DNA of 64,000 nucleotides from Trichobilharzia szidati (taxonomy: Eukaryota; Platyhelminthes; Trematoda; Strigeidida; Schistosomatidae), in contig OX235279.1 in assembly GCA_944472155.2 (NCBI GenBank), forward strand, positions 48,085,564 through 48,149,563, read 5' to 3'. Position numbers and translations under genes: made by a program. Below, piece after piece: positions 36,743 to 49,027 of the stretch. Numbering within the stretch: position 1 is the stretch's first letter; the number at the start of each line of letters is the position of its first letter. A model generated the notes under the pieces. That model saw only the letters and a list, made by a program, of their open reading frames with translations. It did not search any database and had not been told where the DNA came from.

Positions 36743-37640
36743 TCAAAAAGGATTTAAAGCCACACTAGTGAAAGCGATTGAACAAACGACTTTTGTGTAT
36801 ACAGCTGAAGGATTCTCCTGGTGTGTACTGAGATCCTTCGCTGTGGACAGAAGATGAGAACGGAAACCCTTCATACGAATTGGCCTTACTTCATGCATCA
36901 ATTTGAAAGATTTCTCTATTGACGCAGAATGATGTGTAAGGACAAGGTGCTCAGCAATTGAGTCAACAGTTATTCTAATTTCACTTCTAGACAAGCATAC
37001 TGGGAGCGGTTCTTGTGCGAGTGTGTACAACATTCTACCGGTACAGTCTATGTAATTAGTCCGACAGGAGCAAGCGAATTCGTGTATGCACATGGATGTT
37101 TCCAATAGTGGGAGATTGTCTTCGACATTCTGATAAATAATATGAGGTTGTGTGGAGAAGGTGACATGCAGAGAAGAATGCTTTTCTAATTGCTCTGAAT
37201 AATCTGGTCTGGAGAATTCCAGCTGTTGTGTTTGCCACCTGTGAATTTGGAGTTCACAGCAGCTCATTTGGTGATTCCGTGTTTGTGGATTTTTAATCTC
37301 ACGTTTCATATTTTCCGAACCGTGGAAATACCCACCAGGAAATCAGTGAGAAAAGAGGAAGGATGTCAGTAAAGATGTCTTTACTTTTGATTTCCGAAAT
37401 CGCCAATATTGGAATGTTTTACTCTATCCACTGGACAGTCTTTTGCTCATATTCTGAGACTCTTCAGCAATACTCATATAGCCCGTAAGTGATTTCAGCA
37501 TCTGTGTTTCTTGAAAACCTGGTGGCGTTGCTGGAAATACGCCAGGCATGTCACGAAGAAATCTGACTTGCCCTACGACTCTCAGTGACTCACTCATGTG
37601 TCCTCGATTATTTGTCAACTACTGTCGACCTTCGACGAGA
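36743..37640 (-). pseudogene. Penelope-like element C-terminal region with GIY-YIG relic
   Basis: The minus-strand frame ending at 36,743 contains LPLLETSMCIHEFACSC, then TNYIDCTGR (a decayed YIGRTxR), then SIAEHLVLTHHSASIEKSFK. This matches the order of the Penelope GIY-YIG domain and its tail (AxHLxxTGHxxxIxKSFK). It ends SVALNPF instead of the LCLPW type of ending seen at 52,490. Further 5' on the minus strand (37,424-37,618), RVVGQVRFLRDMPGVF and TPPGFQETQMLKSL may be upstream element sequence in another frame. Catalytic Tyr/Arg positions are damaged. Confidence 0.65.
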
Positions 37641-38830
37641 CTATGGATACTCTTAACTTTTAGTAGATGTAATGAGTATGAATTTCGACGATGCGAAGTG
37701 TGATGAGTTTGTCGGATTTTGATTTTTGACCATGTGGCGATCTGGTTGTGAAGTGCTGTAGAAAAAGTGAGAAACACCTTGGTTTTTAAAATGTTGTCAT
37801 CAGATTAATCGGACGCTCGGCATTCGACAAGAGGTGCTCTTAGTTCTATGCTTGCGATTTACTCAACTTTCCGTATAATGCTCTTCCTTGTCTTCCTTAT
37901 TTGTAGGAATACTCATGGAAACAGTCAGTCAGATTTTCCTTTTGAAAAAGCACGCGACATGTTGAGTCCCTTTATCTACTGCTTATCTCTATTTCATCTG
38001 TGCTCAGTCACATACTACTTATTACTTTCAAGCAGTATGACTTCATAGTTTGTTTACCGTGTCTTTAATACATCGTAATAGTTATTGAATTTCATTGGAA
38101 TTTACCTCATTTGGTGTATGAACATTCTATTTGATATGGCGTAATCGTCTTCTTATGGTTGAACAGTGTCTGTTGTACGTTTTTTCCTTTCTGTTCCACT
38201 CTCTGCTGAACATTATTTATTGGAATGTCTTTTTCTATTCTTGGCGTTTACTCTCGTGTGTTGTTCACTATTCACCGTTTCTTACTGTTCACATATCCTT
38301 GCTGTTTGTCTCTGACTGACGCACATTCACTGCGTTTTTCACGGCATACAGCCTACACACCTCATAATTTGGAGTCTGTATATTATATTTAGCAGTTTCA
38401 TGTGTAATATTATACCGTGCATTTTATAGAAAAATCCTGCTCGTCCTTCGATTCACGCCTTACTCAAAGCTCTGCTTTAATTAGTCGATTGTAATTGTCT
38501 CCTCGGATTTCTTGGAAGAAATCTGTTATCGTGTTCTCTCTCCCATTCAACTTGGCAGTTTGAATTTTCAACTGGATTCTGTAAAGATGTGAGGGTGGTT
38601 AAGTGCATGACAGAGTCATTTAACATCTGTGACTTTTCTGATTCATCTCAAACACTTCGTGACACTTCATGAGGTGACATTTTCCAACTGATGGTTCCAA
38701 TCATTGAACGAAATGGCAGTATGTGGAGGGCTGCAGCAATTCCCGTTGTAGCAAAGAAGTGAATTCAGGAGATGAATGCGTGTCTCGCTGTCGATCATCC
38801 AGTCGACGTCAAGGTAATTTAGGAGAAGCT
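37641..38830. repeat. Segment Z-A, diverged partner of 49,780-50,280
   Basis: From about 37,980 the sequence follows 49,786-50,280 in order, with many differences (agcagtatgacttcatagtttg versus agtagtatgagtttatattttg, and later a shared AAGAAATxTG segment). A frame at 37,878 gives MLFLVFLICRNTHG, which looks like a short signal peptide, but nothing supports expression. Confidence 0.5.
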
Positions 38831-39938
38831 GTTTACAAGCGCTACAATATGTACGACTACAACTGTATTGAGCTATGGGTGATGGTTATCACTTAATCAA
38901 GCTGATGATCATGCTTCGTCCTCATATGTGAATCAGTGTTAAAGTTTTGCACCACATGCTCTGTCTGGATTGATTTGGTAGGCTGATTCAACTGTCATAG
39001 GCGTATTTTCCTATTCCCACAAAATTCGTTCACAAACTCTTCTTGATTAACGTTATCTTACAGATTGTAGTTTGCATTTCCACTGAACACATGATCGGAA
39101 AGCCTATACATTTCATTCCCTACTCAGAAGCACGACTCGAAAAGTTCTAATAAGGATCTTCCAAACTGTCCATATCGCCAGTTTCCCTTTCCTTTAGAAT
39201 TGGAATTACCCGTCCTCACTTTTGATAAGTAGTAGCATGCACTTTCTCTCGTCTGATTCACTTCTTCCACATCAACTTTATCTTATTCATGTTATGAATT
39301 CTGAACAAGTTATGTCCAATTGACTAATTGAAAGAAAGTTATTATCTCGAAGTAGATATAGCTCCTGTTATGACAATAAACGCCTCCCAATTAAGGCAGA
39401 TTCGCCTGATACTTCTCACATTTCTAGTGGTTGAGTTGTTCGTAGCTTGCATCATATTGGCAGTTTCATTAGCAGACGTTCAAAATCACAGCAGTATGCC
39501 AGACCCGATTTTCAACAGAGTTTCGACAGACAGAATGCAACATTCTCTACACCAGTACACACATTCGAGTCATTACAATTGTTTTACTAGAAGTGCCTTA
39601 TTAATATGCACAGTGCCACAGTGGTTAGGACTCTCGCCGACCATGCATATGGTCCGAGGTTCGTCCCCCTGGCGGCGCACACCCGATATCTATGGTCGGC
39701 CTGCAAAATTTGGGCTACCGATATCCATGCTGAAAATTCCATACCTGTACCTAAAAATACGGCGTGGCATCAAGCTGTAATCAGAAAAATCAGAAAAAGT
39801 GCACCGTTCATACCGATGGATTTCGGGAAAACGAAAAAGCATATTCCACCAATCAGGTCACCTGTATCACTTAGAAAACTAAATGAGCTGCGTATTTCCC
39901 TACTAATGTATGTGAGAGGATATTTCCTTGCATTTCGG
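38831..39938 (+). repeat. Segment Y-A, near-identical to 48,075-49,027
   Basis: Both copies read alike from the tttacaagcg start to the tttccttgcatttcgg end with very few base changes. Y-A holds a family A SINE (39,606-39,798) missing from Y-B, and lacks 26 bases found in Y-B near 48,728. A plus-strand frame (39,370 on) encodes TINASQLRQIRLILL, then a hydrophobic stretch to LADVQ, then NHSSMPDPIFNRVSTDR. Without the SINE it would continue as in Y-B. Confidence 0.85.
39606..39798 (+). mobile_element. tRNA-derived SINE family A inserted in segment Y-A
   Basis: A box tgccacagtgg, B box ggttcgtcccc (damaged), full body and an A-rich tail. The empty site is seen in Y-B near 48,884, where atgca continues directly to ttgtacaccgttc. 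The insertion breaks the open frame of the segment. Confidence 0.85.
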
Positions 39939-39939
39939 T

Positions 39940-41220
39940 AACAATATTTACTAGCAACGACATCAATATTCTCTGAAATTGCTTGTTATGCACCACTATT
40001 ACATTGAAGGTAGTAGGATTTGGTTGAGAAATTTCACTGTTTACAGCTCGAATTTTCGAATGCTTTCAGCAGGTGAATAAGGAAAGACTAAACGATTAGA
40101 ATCGATATAATTGTGACAAAAACATCAACAGCAACATAGATAATACTAAATCAGTGGGTTTCCTGTCAAATAATATTATTCCGTGATGGAATTATACTCC
40201 AACAGAGTCCTCATGTTCCCTTCTCATTCTTCACTATCAAGATGTACTTGTAATGATGGCTGTCTTTAGGAAGTTTGTATTTCATCGAGATAGCTTATGG
40301 GGATTCTGTGGTATGATCTGATTCTGTTGTCTTCCAACAGAATCGTTGCAGATACATTTCCGATGAATGTGTCCATACAACAGTGATAAAATTATCTCTA
40401 TTCGACCAGCCGGTACCAATGGTTAACGTGACTGGCTTTCGTTTGCGTGTATCCATTATCAGCACACTGATGATGATAATGCAGACCTGATTATTGATCA
40501 ATTTCCCTGCATAACTAGGATCTTCTATACAGTTTATCCAAATACTCATCAGTCTTTGTTAACACCACACTTACTGTAAGACAGATGTGATGCAGCAGTC
40601 TACACTCGATTTCATTGAATCTACTAACTGGAAATATCCCTGTCCATATGTACAGCAAGATATATACTCTATTCAGTGCAGATTGTTTGTTATTGAGTTG
40701 TCACTCACTATTCTACTATGCAATGAATAGCTGCCAGTAAATTTGACACACATCGTGTCTATGAATGATAGAACTCATGAATACAACATGACAAGATTAA
40801 AAAGCAAGGTGCTTATAAGAGAAGAGAATCTAATACCAGATTGAACCTTCTTCATATCATCTAGCAATAATTGTATCGCTGTTTCCCTCTCTAACAGATG
40901 ATCTGTCTCTATCGCAACACATAAACATATTGTGTGACTTCATTTCCACTGCTTGTCACTCTTTCGACTGTAATAATATCCTCATGTATTTGTGAAAATG
41001 TTAACATGGCAAAGTCCGCCTACCGACCATCTACTAACTCGGAGTCTCCAGTCTGTTCATTCGGGGATGGGCAAATATATTCAGAATCGGAAGATAAGTA
41101 GAGGGCCAGCGTTTTACAGTTTGTAGCTTAACAATGTTGTTAAATTGATTTTCGCTAGTTGTGCATTCGTCAGAAGCTTAAACACTAAGTGAGACAATTT
41201 TCAAGACGACGACGACATTG
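39940..41220. other. Unassigned sequence
   Basis: No gene is recognised. About 45 bases at 40,300 (ggattctgtggtatgatctg onward) recur at 49,025, where they follow segment Y-B directly. The 360 bases between are therefore either an insertion in A or a deletion in B. Confidence 0.4.
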
Positions 41221-41227
41221 GCATTAT

Positions 41228-41300
41228 TCAAGTGTTGGTTTGCAGGGATTTGATTCGACTGTTTACAGGATTTCATCATGACTTGAAGGGCCTAGCGCCT
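41228..41300 (-). repeat. SINE family B 3' tail fragment
   Basis: The plus strand reads ttcaagtgttggtttgcagg and then gatttcatcatgac, the complement of the 3' tail of the family B SINE (compare 5,999-6,060). The core and head are not present. Confidence 0.5.
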
Positions 41301-41639
41301 CATGTCACTCAACGGTCTCCTCATTGTATGTCCAATCCGTCTCCATTTCTTTCTGCATATTTGATCCATTACATCACAATCAAGAATATCATCAGTGATA
41401 GTGTTGTGTTGCTCTACTTGACCAAACTAGCGTACACGTATATACTAGTACTTCTTCGGGTTTATTATTGTTTCCTAACGTTGTGATTACGCGACATCCA
41501 CAACGTAACTCAAGAGGCACTTGAGAAGGAGTACCAACGTGTATTATCTCAGTAATCAAAATTCAAAAGTCGGGTGAATACAATGTATCAGTTGTTAACA
41601 CGCAATCTCTAGAGTGGTAAACAAATCAAAGTCCAATTA

Positions 41640-41910
41640 CATAGTGAAAGTATGCTACGATGATGAATAATGAAATGGGTCACTACAATAGTAGTCAGTC
41701 TTGTCTTAATCCTATATTCATTTGAATGGCTTTGCCGAGATTTCCGTTGTGAATGCCACTTGATATGTGGCATTGTCAAATAGCTGTGGAATGTGGCGGA
41801 TAACAGTTTGTGACACTCCGTAGTACCGAAGCAGGTTTCAAATTACTTCGTGGTCAACGCTGTAGAAAGTTATTTCAAAGCCGACGAAGCTGAGGTAGAG
41901 ATTTGACTGT
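41640..41910 (-). pseudogene. Non-LTR reverse transcriptase fragment
   Basis: The minus strand reads LYLSFVGFEITFYSVDHEVI, a stop, then NLLRYYGVSQTVI and later FKMNIGLRQD. This matches the motif A to motif B region (normally FxDFEKAFDSVDHE ... VKTGVRQG). It resembles the family at 18,150. It is short and stop-containing. Confidence 0.6.
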
Positions 41911-41999
41911 TATTCTATGCTCCTCTCGATGATGATAAGCTGCGTTGCAGTTTTACCCACCTATGATTTCCTTTTTCTGAATCCAGGTGTTTACAAGCG

Positions 42000-42725
42000 G
42001 AATTTCGCATCCACAGCATTCTCAAACTTACCAGTAGTTTCGTTAAATGAGTATTGTACACACTGCACATGCCAATATACTTCGCTCCTGTCATACATGC
42101 TGCATGCTAATTTTGCTTGCATTTAATTCCAAAGAATCTGATTCCAGTGAAGCTGACCGAAATCTCAAACCAATCTTGGCTTTTATCTCAATGTACCTTA
42201 TTTAAACTAATATATCATATGAAATGACTCACTTTCGTTCGTTTGAAGTATATGAAGTACACTACGAAAAGTGCTTAGGCTTGATGACGAGCATTTTCGA
42301 CTTTGATTGAAGGACAAAAGCATTCCTCAACGCAATGCTTACCATACCGTGTTCAACAAGTGGAAAGAAAGTACAAAATGTATTAAAGCTTTGTTCCACT
42401 ACCAGGTAATCTCTGGAGTGGGTAAAACACCTGTCCCGTGGTGTGTGATTTCTCAAGGTGTACTCATTTGGTGTCTGGTAGCGAAGTATGGTCGGTAAAC
42501 TAGTCGCTGATGTGTCTGTGTTGTTAAATGTCGCTTAATTTTAATTAAACGACTAAGTGCTTTTGTTTTGTGTTCTGTTATCAGTACTCACAAGTCAGGT
42601 AGTTTACTGATTGCCTGGGTAATTGGGTATTTCACATTTATTAAGGCTGGTATAGTGTAGCATATCAATGGGAAAACCAGTAGGAGAAGACAAAGAAAAC
42701 TATAAAACTCAGGTTTCAAAGTCGT
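42000..42725. other. Unassigned, includes possible 5' UTR of the next element
   Basis: No domain is recognised. The last 100-200 bases may be the 5' UTR of the CR1-like element whose ORF1 starts at 42,726. The true element start could not be placed. Confidence 0.35.
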
Positions 42726-43649
42726 GTGATTACAATTGATATGATTATGAACAATACATTTTGTTCGAAACGTCGTCCAGTAAATAATACTGTTTCACTG
42801 TGTGATACGTCTAATAAACAAACTAATATGAAATTACTTACTACCACAGTGCCCAAGTTTTACAATCTTAAAGTACATGAGAGCACATCTGTAAAACCTG
42901 CTGACACACATGAGGTTGATATTGACTCACAAACTATGGCTGACCAGAAACCACTGGCAGACCACACTCAATCTGGATGCAAGCCAGAGAGTCCCGCAGC
43001 AGAAACTGCAAGAAAGACCACAAAGCCTAGAGTCCCACTCCAGACTTCGACATACCTCACTCTCAATAAGTCTAATAAGCAACATGTCAGTCTACAAAAT
43101 GACAATGCATGGGTAAAAAACCATATTCCCAAAAACGTCATCCATCATGTGAGTAAGAATACCCCTTCCCGAACTAAGAGTAATATGCCTAGCAACGCAC
43201 ATAACTTGGGAATGCAACGTAGAATGGATCATCAGGATATATGGAGCACTAAACGGGACTCATATTGGCACCATATTAATGAATATTCTCGTCCAAACTC
43301 TCACACTATCTATGTCAAACCTCAGCAACATAATGAGTATAGATCGATACTTGACCCTCTCAATAACTTCACTCACACATGTGATGTGAGCCGATATGCA
43401 TACGACTATGAAAGACCCATGAGGTACAACTACCAAGGTAATCTTAACACAGGGTACCTAGGTCAAGCAAACTATATATCACCAGTAAATGAACGCAGAT
43501 GCCCACCCATGGATGCTAAAAGTCAAAACATGCAACAGGATTATTTTCGGATGCAGCAAACAATAGCCCCACTCGCTGCACAATTCATCCAGGAAATAGT
43601 ACACACACTGACTCTGTCTCACCTCAGAGCCCCTCCAAACATAACGTAG
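42726..43649 (+). CDS. CR1-like element A, ORF1 protein
   Basis: 307 codons, open throughout. It is basic and rich in Asn, His and Thr, with Tyr-rich C-terminal segments (YAYDYERPMRYNYQ). It corresponds in position to ORF1 of the minus-strand element at 60,341 but shares little sequence and is shorter, lacking the coiled coil and the fold seen there. ORF1 proteins of such LINEs are thought to bind the element RNA. The end overlaps the start of ORF2 by tens of bases in the -1 frame. The start ATG is the first in frame after a stop, and the N-terminus could be lost. Confidence 0.6.
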   Translation: MITIDMIMNNTFCSKRRPVNNTVSLCDTSNKQTNMKLLTTTVPKFYNLKVHESTSVKPADTHEVDIDSQTMADQKPLADHTQSGCKPESPAAETARKTTKPRVPLQTSTYLTLNKSNKQHVSLQNDNAWVKNHIPKNVIHHVSKNTPSRTKSNMPSNAHNLGMQRRMDHQDIWSTKRDSYWHHINEYSRPNSHTIYVKPQQHNEYRSILDPLNNFTHTCDVSRYAYDYERPMRYNYQGNLNTGYLGQANYISPVNERRCPPMDAKSQNMQQDYFRMQQTIAPLAAQFIQEIVHTLTLSHLRAPPNIT

Positions 43650-46534
43650 GGGTAGTAACAAGTAACCATGTTAACCTCTCCTCCAATAACTCTGGTTTAC
43701 TAACGATTATGCTCCTGAATGCTAGATCTCTCCTCAATAAAATAACATCGCTTCGCTGCCTGGCATACATAGAACGGCCAACACTAATAATGGTGACTGA
43801 AACCTGGCTTACTACTCATATACCTGACTCAAAGCTAGTAATAGACAACTACGACATCTATAGGAACGATAGAGTTGACAAAAGAGGAGGCGGCTGCTTA
43901 ATATATGCCTCTAAATCCACTAACTCCAATACCTTCAATAACCCAACTACTGACAAACTCCCTGAATCTAAGTGGATAAGCATCCACACAAACGAAAATA
44001 AAATTCTCGTGGGATGTATATACGGACCCCCTAATAGCTCTGAAATGACTGATATAACTATTGGAGAAACACTAGAGCATGTAGCTTCGCTGGACTTTGA
44101 CTACAAAGTAGTCTGTGGCGATTTCAACTTACCTGGAGTAAACTGGGATACCTGTACAGGACCTAGAATCCATGACGAGCTACTACAAGCTATAGACGTA
44201 GGCGGATGGAAGCAGTGCGTACGCCTCCCTACAAGAAATGAAAACACTCTTGACTTTATCCTTTGTCATGAAATAGAGCCCATCTCGATAGAGGCAGGAA
44301 ATAAACTTGATAACAGTGATCAAAACATATTGTACTGCACGCTACCCCTCCGACTAACAACTAAATACACACCTAAAAATTCCCCAGTGCACTATCAGTA
44401 TAGGGACTATAAGAATGCCGATTTAGAATTCCTATCAGATCTGTTGAAAAGTTCCGACTGGGAAGAATACTTCAAAAACAATAACTTATAAGTATCACTT
44501 GAGATTTTCTACAAAACAATTGGCTCAGCAAGAGACACAATCGCGCCCCTAAAATCTGCTCTAAAGACACCAACTCCATCTATAGACCGCAAAACGCGAC
44601 TAAAACTAAAGAAATTGAAAAGGAAATACCATGTATTTAAGGAATTTAATGCGTTAAACCAAATACACGAAACTCTTAAACTGCTCGAAGGGAAACACAA
44701 AATGATGTCACAACTTGAAGGAAATAAGGCGCTTGTGGGTAGCTCCAAAACTCAGGAACTTTGTAGGATATTGCGGAAACGTCTCTAAAGCAGTAAAGAC
44801 AATACTGTAAGCAGCTTGGGACATAAGGGTATAATATACAATGATCCCCAGGTTATAAGTGAACTCCTCAGTGAGTGGTTTTGCAGTGACGCCAGAGTGC
44901 ACTCGACCCCAAATTTCCAAATGACCTGCGAAAGTAACCACAAATTAGGCGAAATAGACTTTAATATACAAAATATAGACTCAGCGATTAAGACTTTGAA
45001 GTCTAATGGTAGTACTGGAACAGACGACATACCATCTGTCATATACAAAAATGGTAGCACGGAAATGGTAGTCTTGTTACTTAGAATATTTACTCTCTCG
45101 TTGGAAACTGGAACTTATCCTGAAGTGTGGAAAACCACATACATATTACCTAAGCATAAAGCAGGGGCCAAAACCAGTGCATGCAACTATAGACCTATCA
45201 ATATAACACCGGTAATATCCCGAATAATGGAGAAAGTGGTTAAAGACCAAGTGTCAGACAACTTACTAGAACATGAACTTATCAATCCACCACAACACGG
45301 ATTTCTCAAAAATAGATCATGTGTGACCTGTCACATAGACGTTTTCAACGAAGTTACACGAAGTAGGGACAACAGAGAACTAGTAATTGTACTATATTTC
45401 GATATAACAAAAGCCTTCGACAGAGTTCCCCATAATCTGCTAGTCAGCAGGTTGTGCTCTCTAGGGATATGTGACCCTCTCCTGAGCTGGATAAAATCAT
45501 TTCTCTGTGGCCGAAGTCAGACAACGAAAGTTGGCTCGATAATCTCAAGGCCCAAACCAGTAAGTAGTGGTGTGATCCAGGGAAGTGTATTAGGCCCACC
45601 CTTATTCATAATATATATAAACAGTATCTGTGAGTGCTTTAGTGTAGGTAAACCAATACTATATGCAGATGACTTAAAAGTGACGTATAAATGCAAGAAC
45701 ACAGATCTTGGAATAACAGTAAACGCCATACAGCAAGAATTAGAAAACATGGATAGATGGTGTGACACCTGGCAACTCCAATTTAATGTCGAAAAATGTG
45801 GCTGGCTCTGCACAGGTTGCAACAATTTAGAACTTGACCTGACAATTCAAGGCCATGCACTTCTACGACTGGAATCTGTACTGGACCTAGGGCTGAAATA
45901 TTCACATAACTTATCATTTTCTGAACACATCTCCAAACAAGTGTCAAAGTCACGCAGACTTATCGGCTTTCTACTCGGGAACTTCTACAGAAATGAGTCT
46001 AGAATTCTGTTGTACAATGTTTGTGTGTATCCTTTATTTGATTACTGTTCATTCATGTATAGTAGTACACGCATAGAGGACAAATTGAAAGCCAAGGGAG
46101 TGCAGAGGTACTTCACCTTAAAATTACTCGGAACCGAAAATGGTGCGAACTACTCCACTAGATGTGATACCCTAGGACTACAAACACTATGGCTAAGACG
46201 CCTGAGACTAAACTTAACACTTTACTATAAGCTTCTAAACCACTTAGTTTTTACCTCTACTAATGGCACTCGACTTTCAGATGACAATGGCTACAAACTA
46301 AGACACACTAAGGGTACAGTAGCTATCGAACAATGTAAAACAGCCACCAGGCAAAAGTTTTACCTGATTAGGTATGCACAGATATGGAATAAACGACCAA
46401 TGGAAATGCGTCAAGCAAGTAGATTGGCCTCCTTCAAAAAGGTGCTTAATGACAAACTACAAGAGTTTGCAAACGATAGTAGTTCTACTTCCTATCTGAG
46501 AGCCTCCGAAATTATAGGTCCATTTAGTGTATAA
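43650..46534 (+). pseudogene. CR1-like element A, ORF2 (endonuclease + reverse transcriptase), broken
   Basis: A single frame runs from near 43,630 to 46,534, interrupted by TAA at 44,489 and TAA at 44,786. Endonuclease motifs are LLNARSLLNKI, MVTETWL, GCIYGPP, CGDFNLPGVNW and TLDFILC. The last motif is NSDQN where the family has SDH, so the catalytic His is Gln. The RT has NYRPINITPVISRIMEKV, YFDITKAFDRV (motif A), SGVIQGSVLGP (B), LYADDLKVT (C) and FNVEKCGW (D). The C-terminal region is complete. Without the two stops the protein would be about the length of the minus-strand copy. Confidence 0.9.
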
Positions 46535-47377
46535 GCTTAAATACTACACCTGTTGTTTTTGCCTATATTTATAATTCTAGATAAGACATTAACGGTTAAG
46601 ATACGTATCCTCAAACAGACAAGAAATCTCGTTTGTAAAACTACTACCCAACACAATAAGTGGAATAAAATGGACAAAAACCGACAACATGAAAAAGGTA
46701 TAACTCACCACAACATCACATGGACAGATGTACGCTCGTTGGGCACCATATATCCCTCACCAACTGCAACCCAACTTTCCTTGTATAACGTGGTGAACTT
46801 ATATCCATAATGTTGCTGAGCAGTTAATATTCTCAACTCCTGTCGGAACAGCTGAAATTCATAAACCTTCCTTACGCTAAGAAAATACCAACAAGCAGTA
46901 GAAATCCATTAATTAATGAGTCTGAAGCTTATGTATTTACTCCCAACAATGACATTGCAGATCAAATGAGATAAATATATCACTGATTTCAAAATAACAC
47001 ATCAATGAACTATAATTCAAGGATTCTGCACACAACGAAGTTATGTATGAAAATTGACTTCAAGCTTTATTTTCTTCCCAGGCACTTATAATCCATCCAC
47101 CAAAGACCTGGTTTTTTGTTAATGCGAAGACAATACTTCTGTATTTCCCGATGTGTTGCACTCACTGACAATCTAGCAGATTTTTCCAACAGTGCACAGA
47201 AATGATTGTGTATAGGTGAAAAGGCTGTTTTATACTACTGGGATTAACATGTATCAAGAGTACGTATAATCTCCAGCGAACAGGTAAGGCATATCTTGCT
47301 ACTGCCTGTAAATTGTAATTGAATTATATGGTTCTATTTCTGTAACAATTTGATGATGCCTGTAAACTGGCGTCCCT
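46535..47377 (+). mobile_element. CR1-like element A 3' UTR
   Basis: The stretch from about 47,065 (caagctttattttcttccc) through gttaatgcgaagacaatac to cctgtaaactggcgtccctc matches, on the opposite strand, the 3' UTRs at 47,776, 54,270 and 56,385. This end stops at catgta and joins repeat X instead of the usual atgagaatata terminus. Confidence 0.75.
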
Positions 47378-47410
47378 CATGTATTATAAGAATAAATTTG
47401 TTTATTTATA

Positions 47411-47775
47411 CTGCTTTTGGAATAAAGTAAATTATTATTCTTATTAGTTATATGGAATGCAGCCTTCCTTAAGTCGACCTGAGGAAGAAAGTTCTACCGG
47501 GTTGGATATAGTAACGCTTTCTAAGGAATCACAAGACCTAGGGTCTTACAATCGACGTGCGGATACATTTTAACAAGGATACATCGTCGCAGTGGTCAAC
47601 CCACGGGTGAGGATGAACGCTATCGAGTTTTCAATTTACCTGGTTTTCTCGTCTTTCATTGGCTAGAAGTGTAGCAGTCAGTTGGATTTTACATTTTCCG
47701 TAGGTAGGTGCTGTTGTGTAAGGTTTTGTGTGTTTGTTTTATGGGTGGTGTTTCGCAAGACACTGTGGTGAATAT
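47411..47775 (+). repeat. Repeat X, copy 1 (365 bp)
   Basis: It matches 50,284-50,647 with only about three base differences, ending at the shared gtggtgaatat. In copy 2 the sequence continues into an open frame. Here it is cut by a CR1 3' end. Within it lies an inverted CCAAT box (cattggcta), and a weaker relative is at 55,370-55,480. Confidence 0.9.
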
Positions 47776-48076
47776 AATAATAATAGTATATTCTCATTTT
47801 TTACATGAGGGACGCCAGTTTACAGGCATCATCAATATGATAAATTACATATACGATTAGTAAGCATATTTAATAATAGTAATTTAATAAAATACATTCT
47901 TTCCTACCTGTGTAGGACACACCAATTGTACAGGCATGGATAAGTATTATTTAAATTACATAAATTTGGTTCATGGTAAAATTATAAGGTTGCAGTCATT
48001 TTATCTACGGGAACAATATAATAAGCAGTCATTCAGTGGAGCACATCAAGAAATATAGAAATATTGTCTTCGCAGT
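47776..48076 (-). mobile_element. 5'-truncated CR1 3' end
   Basis: About 300 bases match the 3' UTR of the intact element (56,385-56,690) with few changes. The 3' terminus, ctattattatt after atgagaatata, abuts repeat X copy 1. The truncated 5' end abuts segment Y-B at cttcgca|gttta. Confidence 0.85.
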
Positions 48077-49027
48077 TTACAAGCGTTACAATATGTACGA
48101 CTACAACTGTATTAAGCTATGGGTGATGGTTATCACTTAATCAAGCTGATGATCATGCTTCGTCCTCATATGTGAATCAGTGTTAAAGTTTTGCACCACA
48201 TGCTCTGTCTGGATTGATTTGGTAGGCTGATTCAACTGTCATAGGCGTATTTTCCTATTCCCACAAAATTCGTTCACAAACTCTTCTTGATTAACGTTAT
48301 CTTACAGATTGTAGTTTGCATTTCCACTGAACACATGATCGGAAAGCCTATACATTTCATTCCCTACTCAGAAGCACGACTCGAAAAGTTCTAATAAGGA
48401 TCTTCCAAACTGTCCATATCGCCAGTTTCCCTTTCCTTTAGAATTGGAATTACCCGTCCTCACTTTTGATAAGTAGTAGCATGCACTTTCTCTCGTCTGA
48501 TTCACTTCTTCCACATCAACTTTATCTTATTCATGTTATGAATTCTGAACAAGTTATGTCGAATTGACTAATTGAAAGAAAGTTATTATCTCGAAGTAGA
48601 TATAGCTCCTGTTATGACAATAAACGCCTCCCAATTAAGGCAGATTCGCCTGATACTTCTCACATTTCTAGTGGTTGAGTTGTTCGTAGCTTGCATCATA
48701 TTGCCAGTTTCATTAGCAGACGTTCAAAGGCAGAACACTAGAAACAACTAGCCGAAAATCACAGCAGTATGCCAGACCCGATTTTCAACAGAGTTTCGAC
48801 AGACAGAATGCAACATTCTGTACACCAGTACACACATTCGAGTCATTACAATTGTTTTACTGGAAGTGCCTTATTAATATGCATTTGTACACCGTTCATA
48901 CCGATGGATTTCGGGCAAACGAGAAAGCATATTCCACCAATCAGGTCACCTGTATCACTTAGAAAACGAAATGAGCTGCGTATTTCCCTACTAATGTATG
49001 TGAGAGGATATTTCCTTGCATTTCGGG
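48075..49027 (+). repeat. Segment Y-B, near-identical to 38,831-39,938
   Basis: This copy has the empty SINE site and 26 extra bases at about 48,728-48,753. Two short frames result. The first is 48,614-48,751, MTINASQLRQIRLILL then a hydrophobic run ending LADVQRQNTRNN. The second is 48,769-49,041, MPDPIFNRVSTDR to YVRGYFLAFRDSVV. No family is recognised for either. They may be decayed exons of one membrane or secreted protein. Confidence 0.85.
48614..48751 (+). CDS. Possible small membrane/secreted peptide exon
   Basis: 45 codons. A polar start (MTINASQLRQIR) is followed by about 19 hydrophobic residues and then SLADVQ, the shape of a signal anchor. In Y-A the same frame runs on past LADVQ into NHSSMPDPI because the 26 extra bases are absent. 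This could be an exon, a coincidental frame or a gene remnant. No homolog was recognised. Confidence 0.2.
   Translation: MTINASQLRQIRLILLTFLVVELFVACIILPVSLADVQRQNTRNN

Noticed and set aside
37878..38048. Short frame with a signal-peptide-like start, MLFLVFLICRNTHG
   Set aside because: It lies in a diverged repeated segment, has no convincing splice sites, and the partner at 49.8 kb does not keep it.
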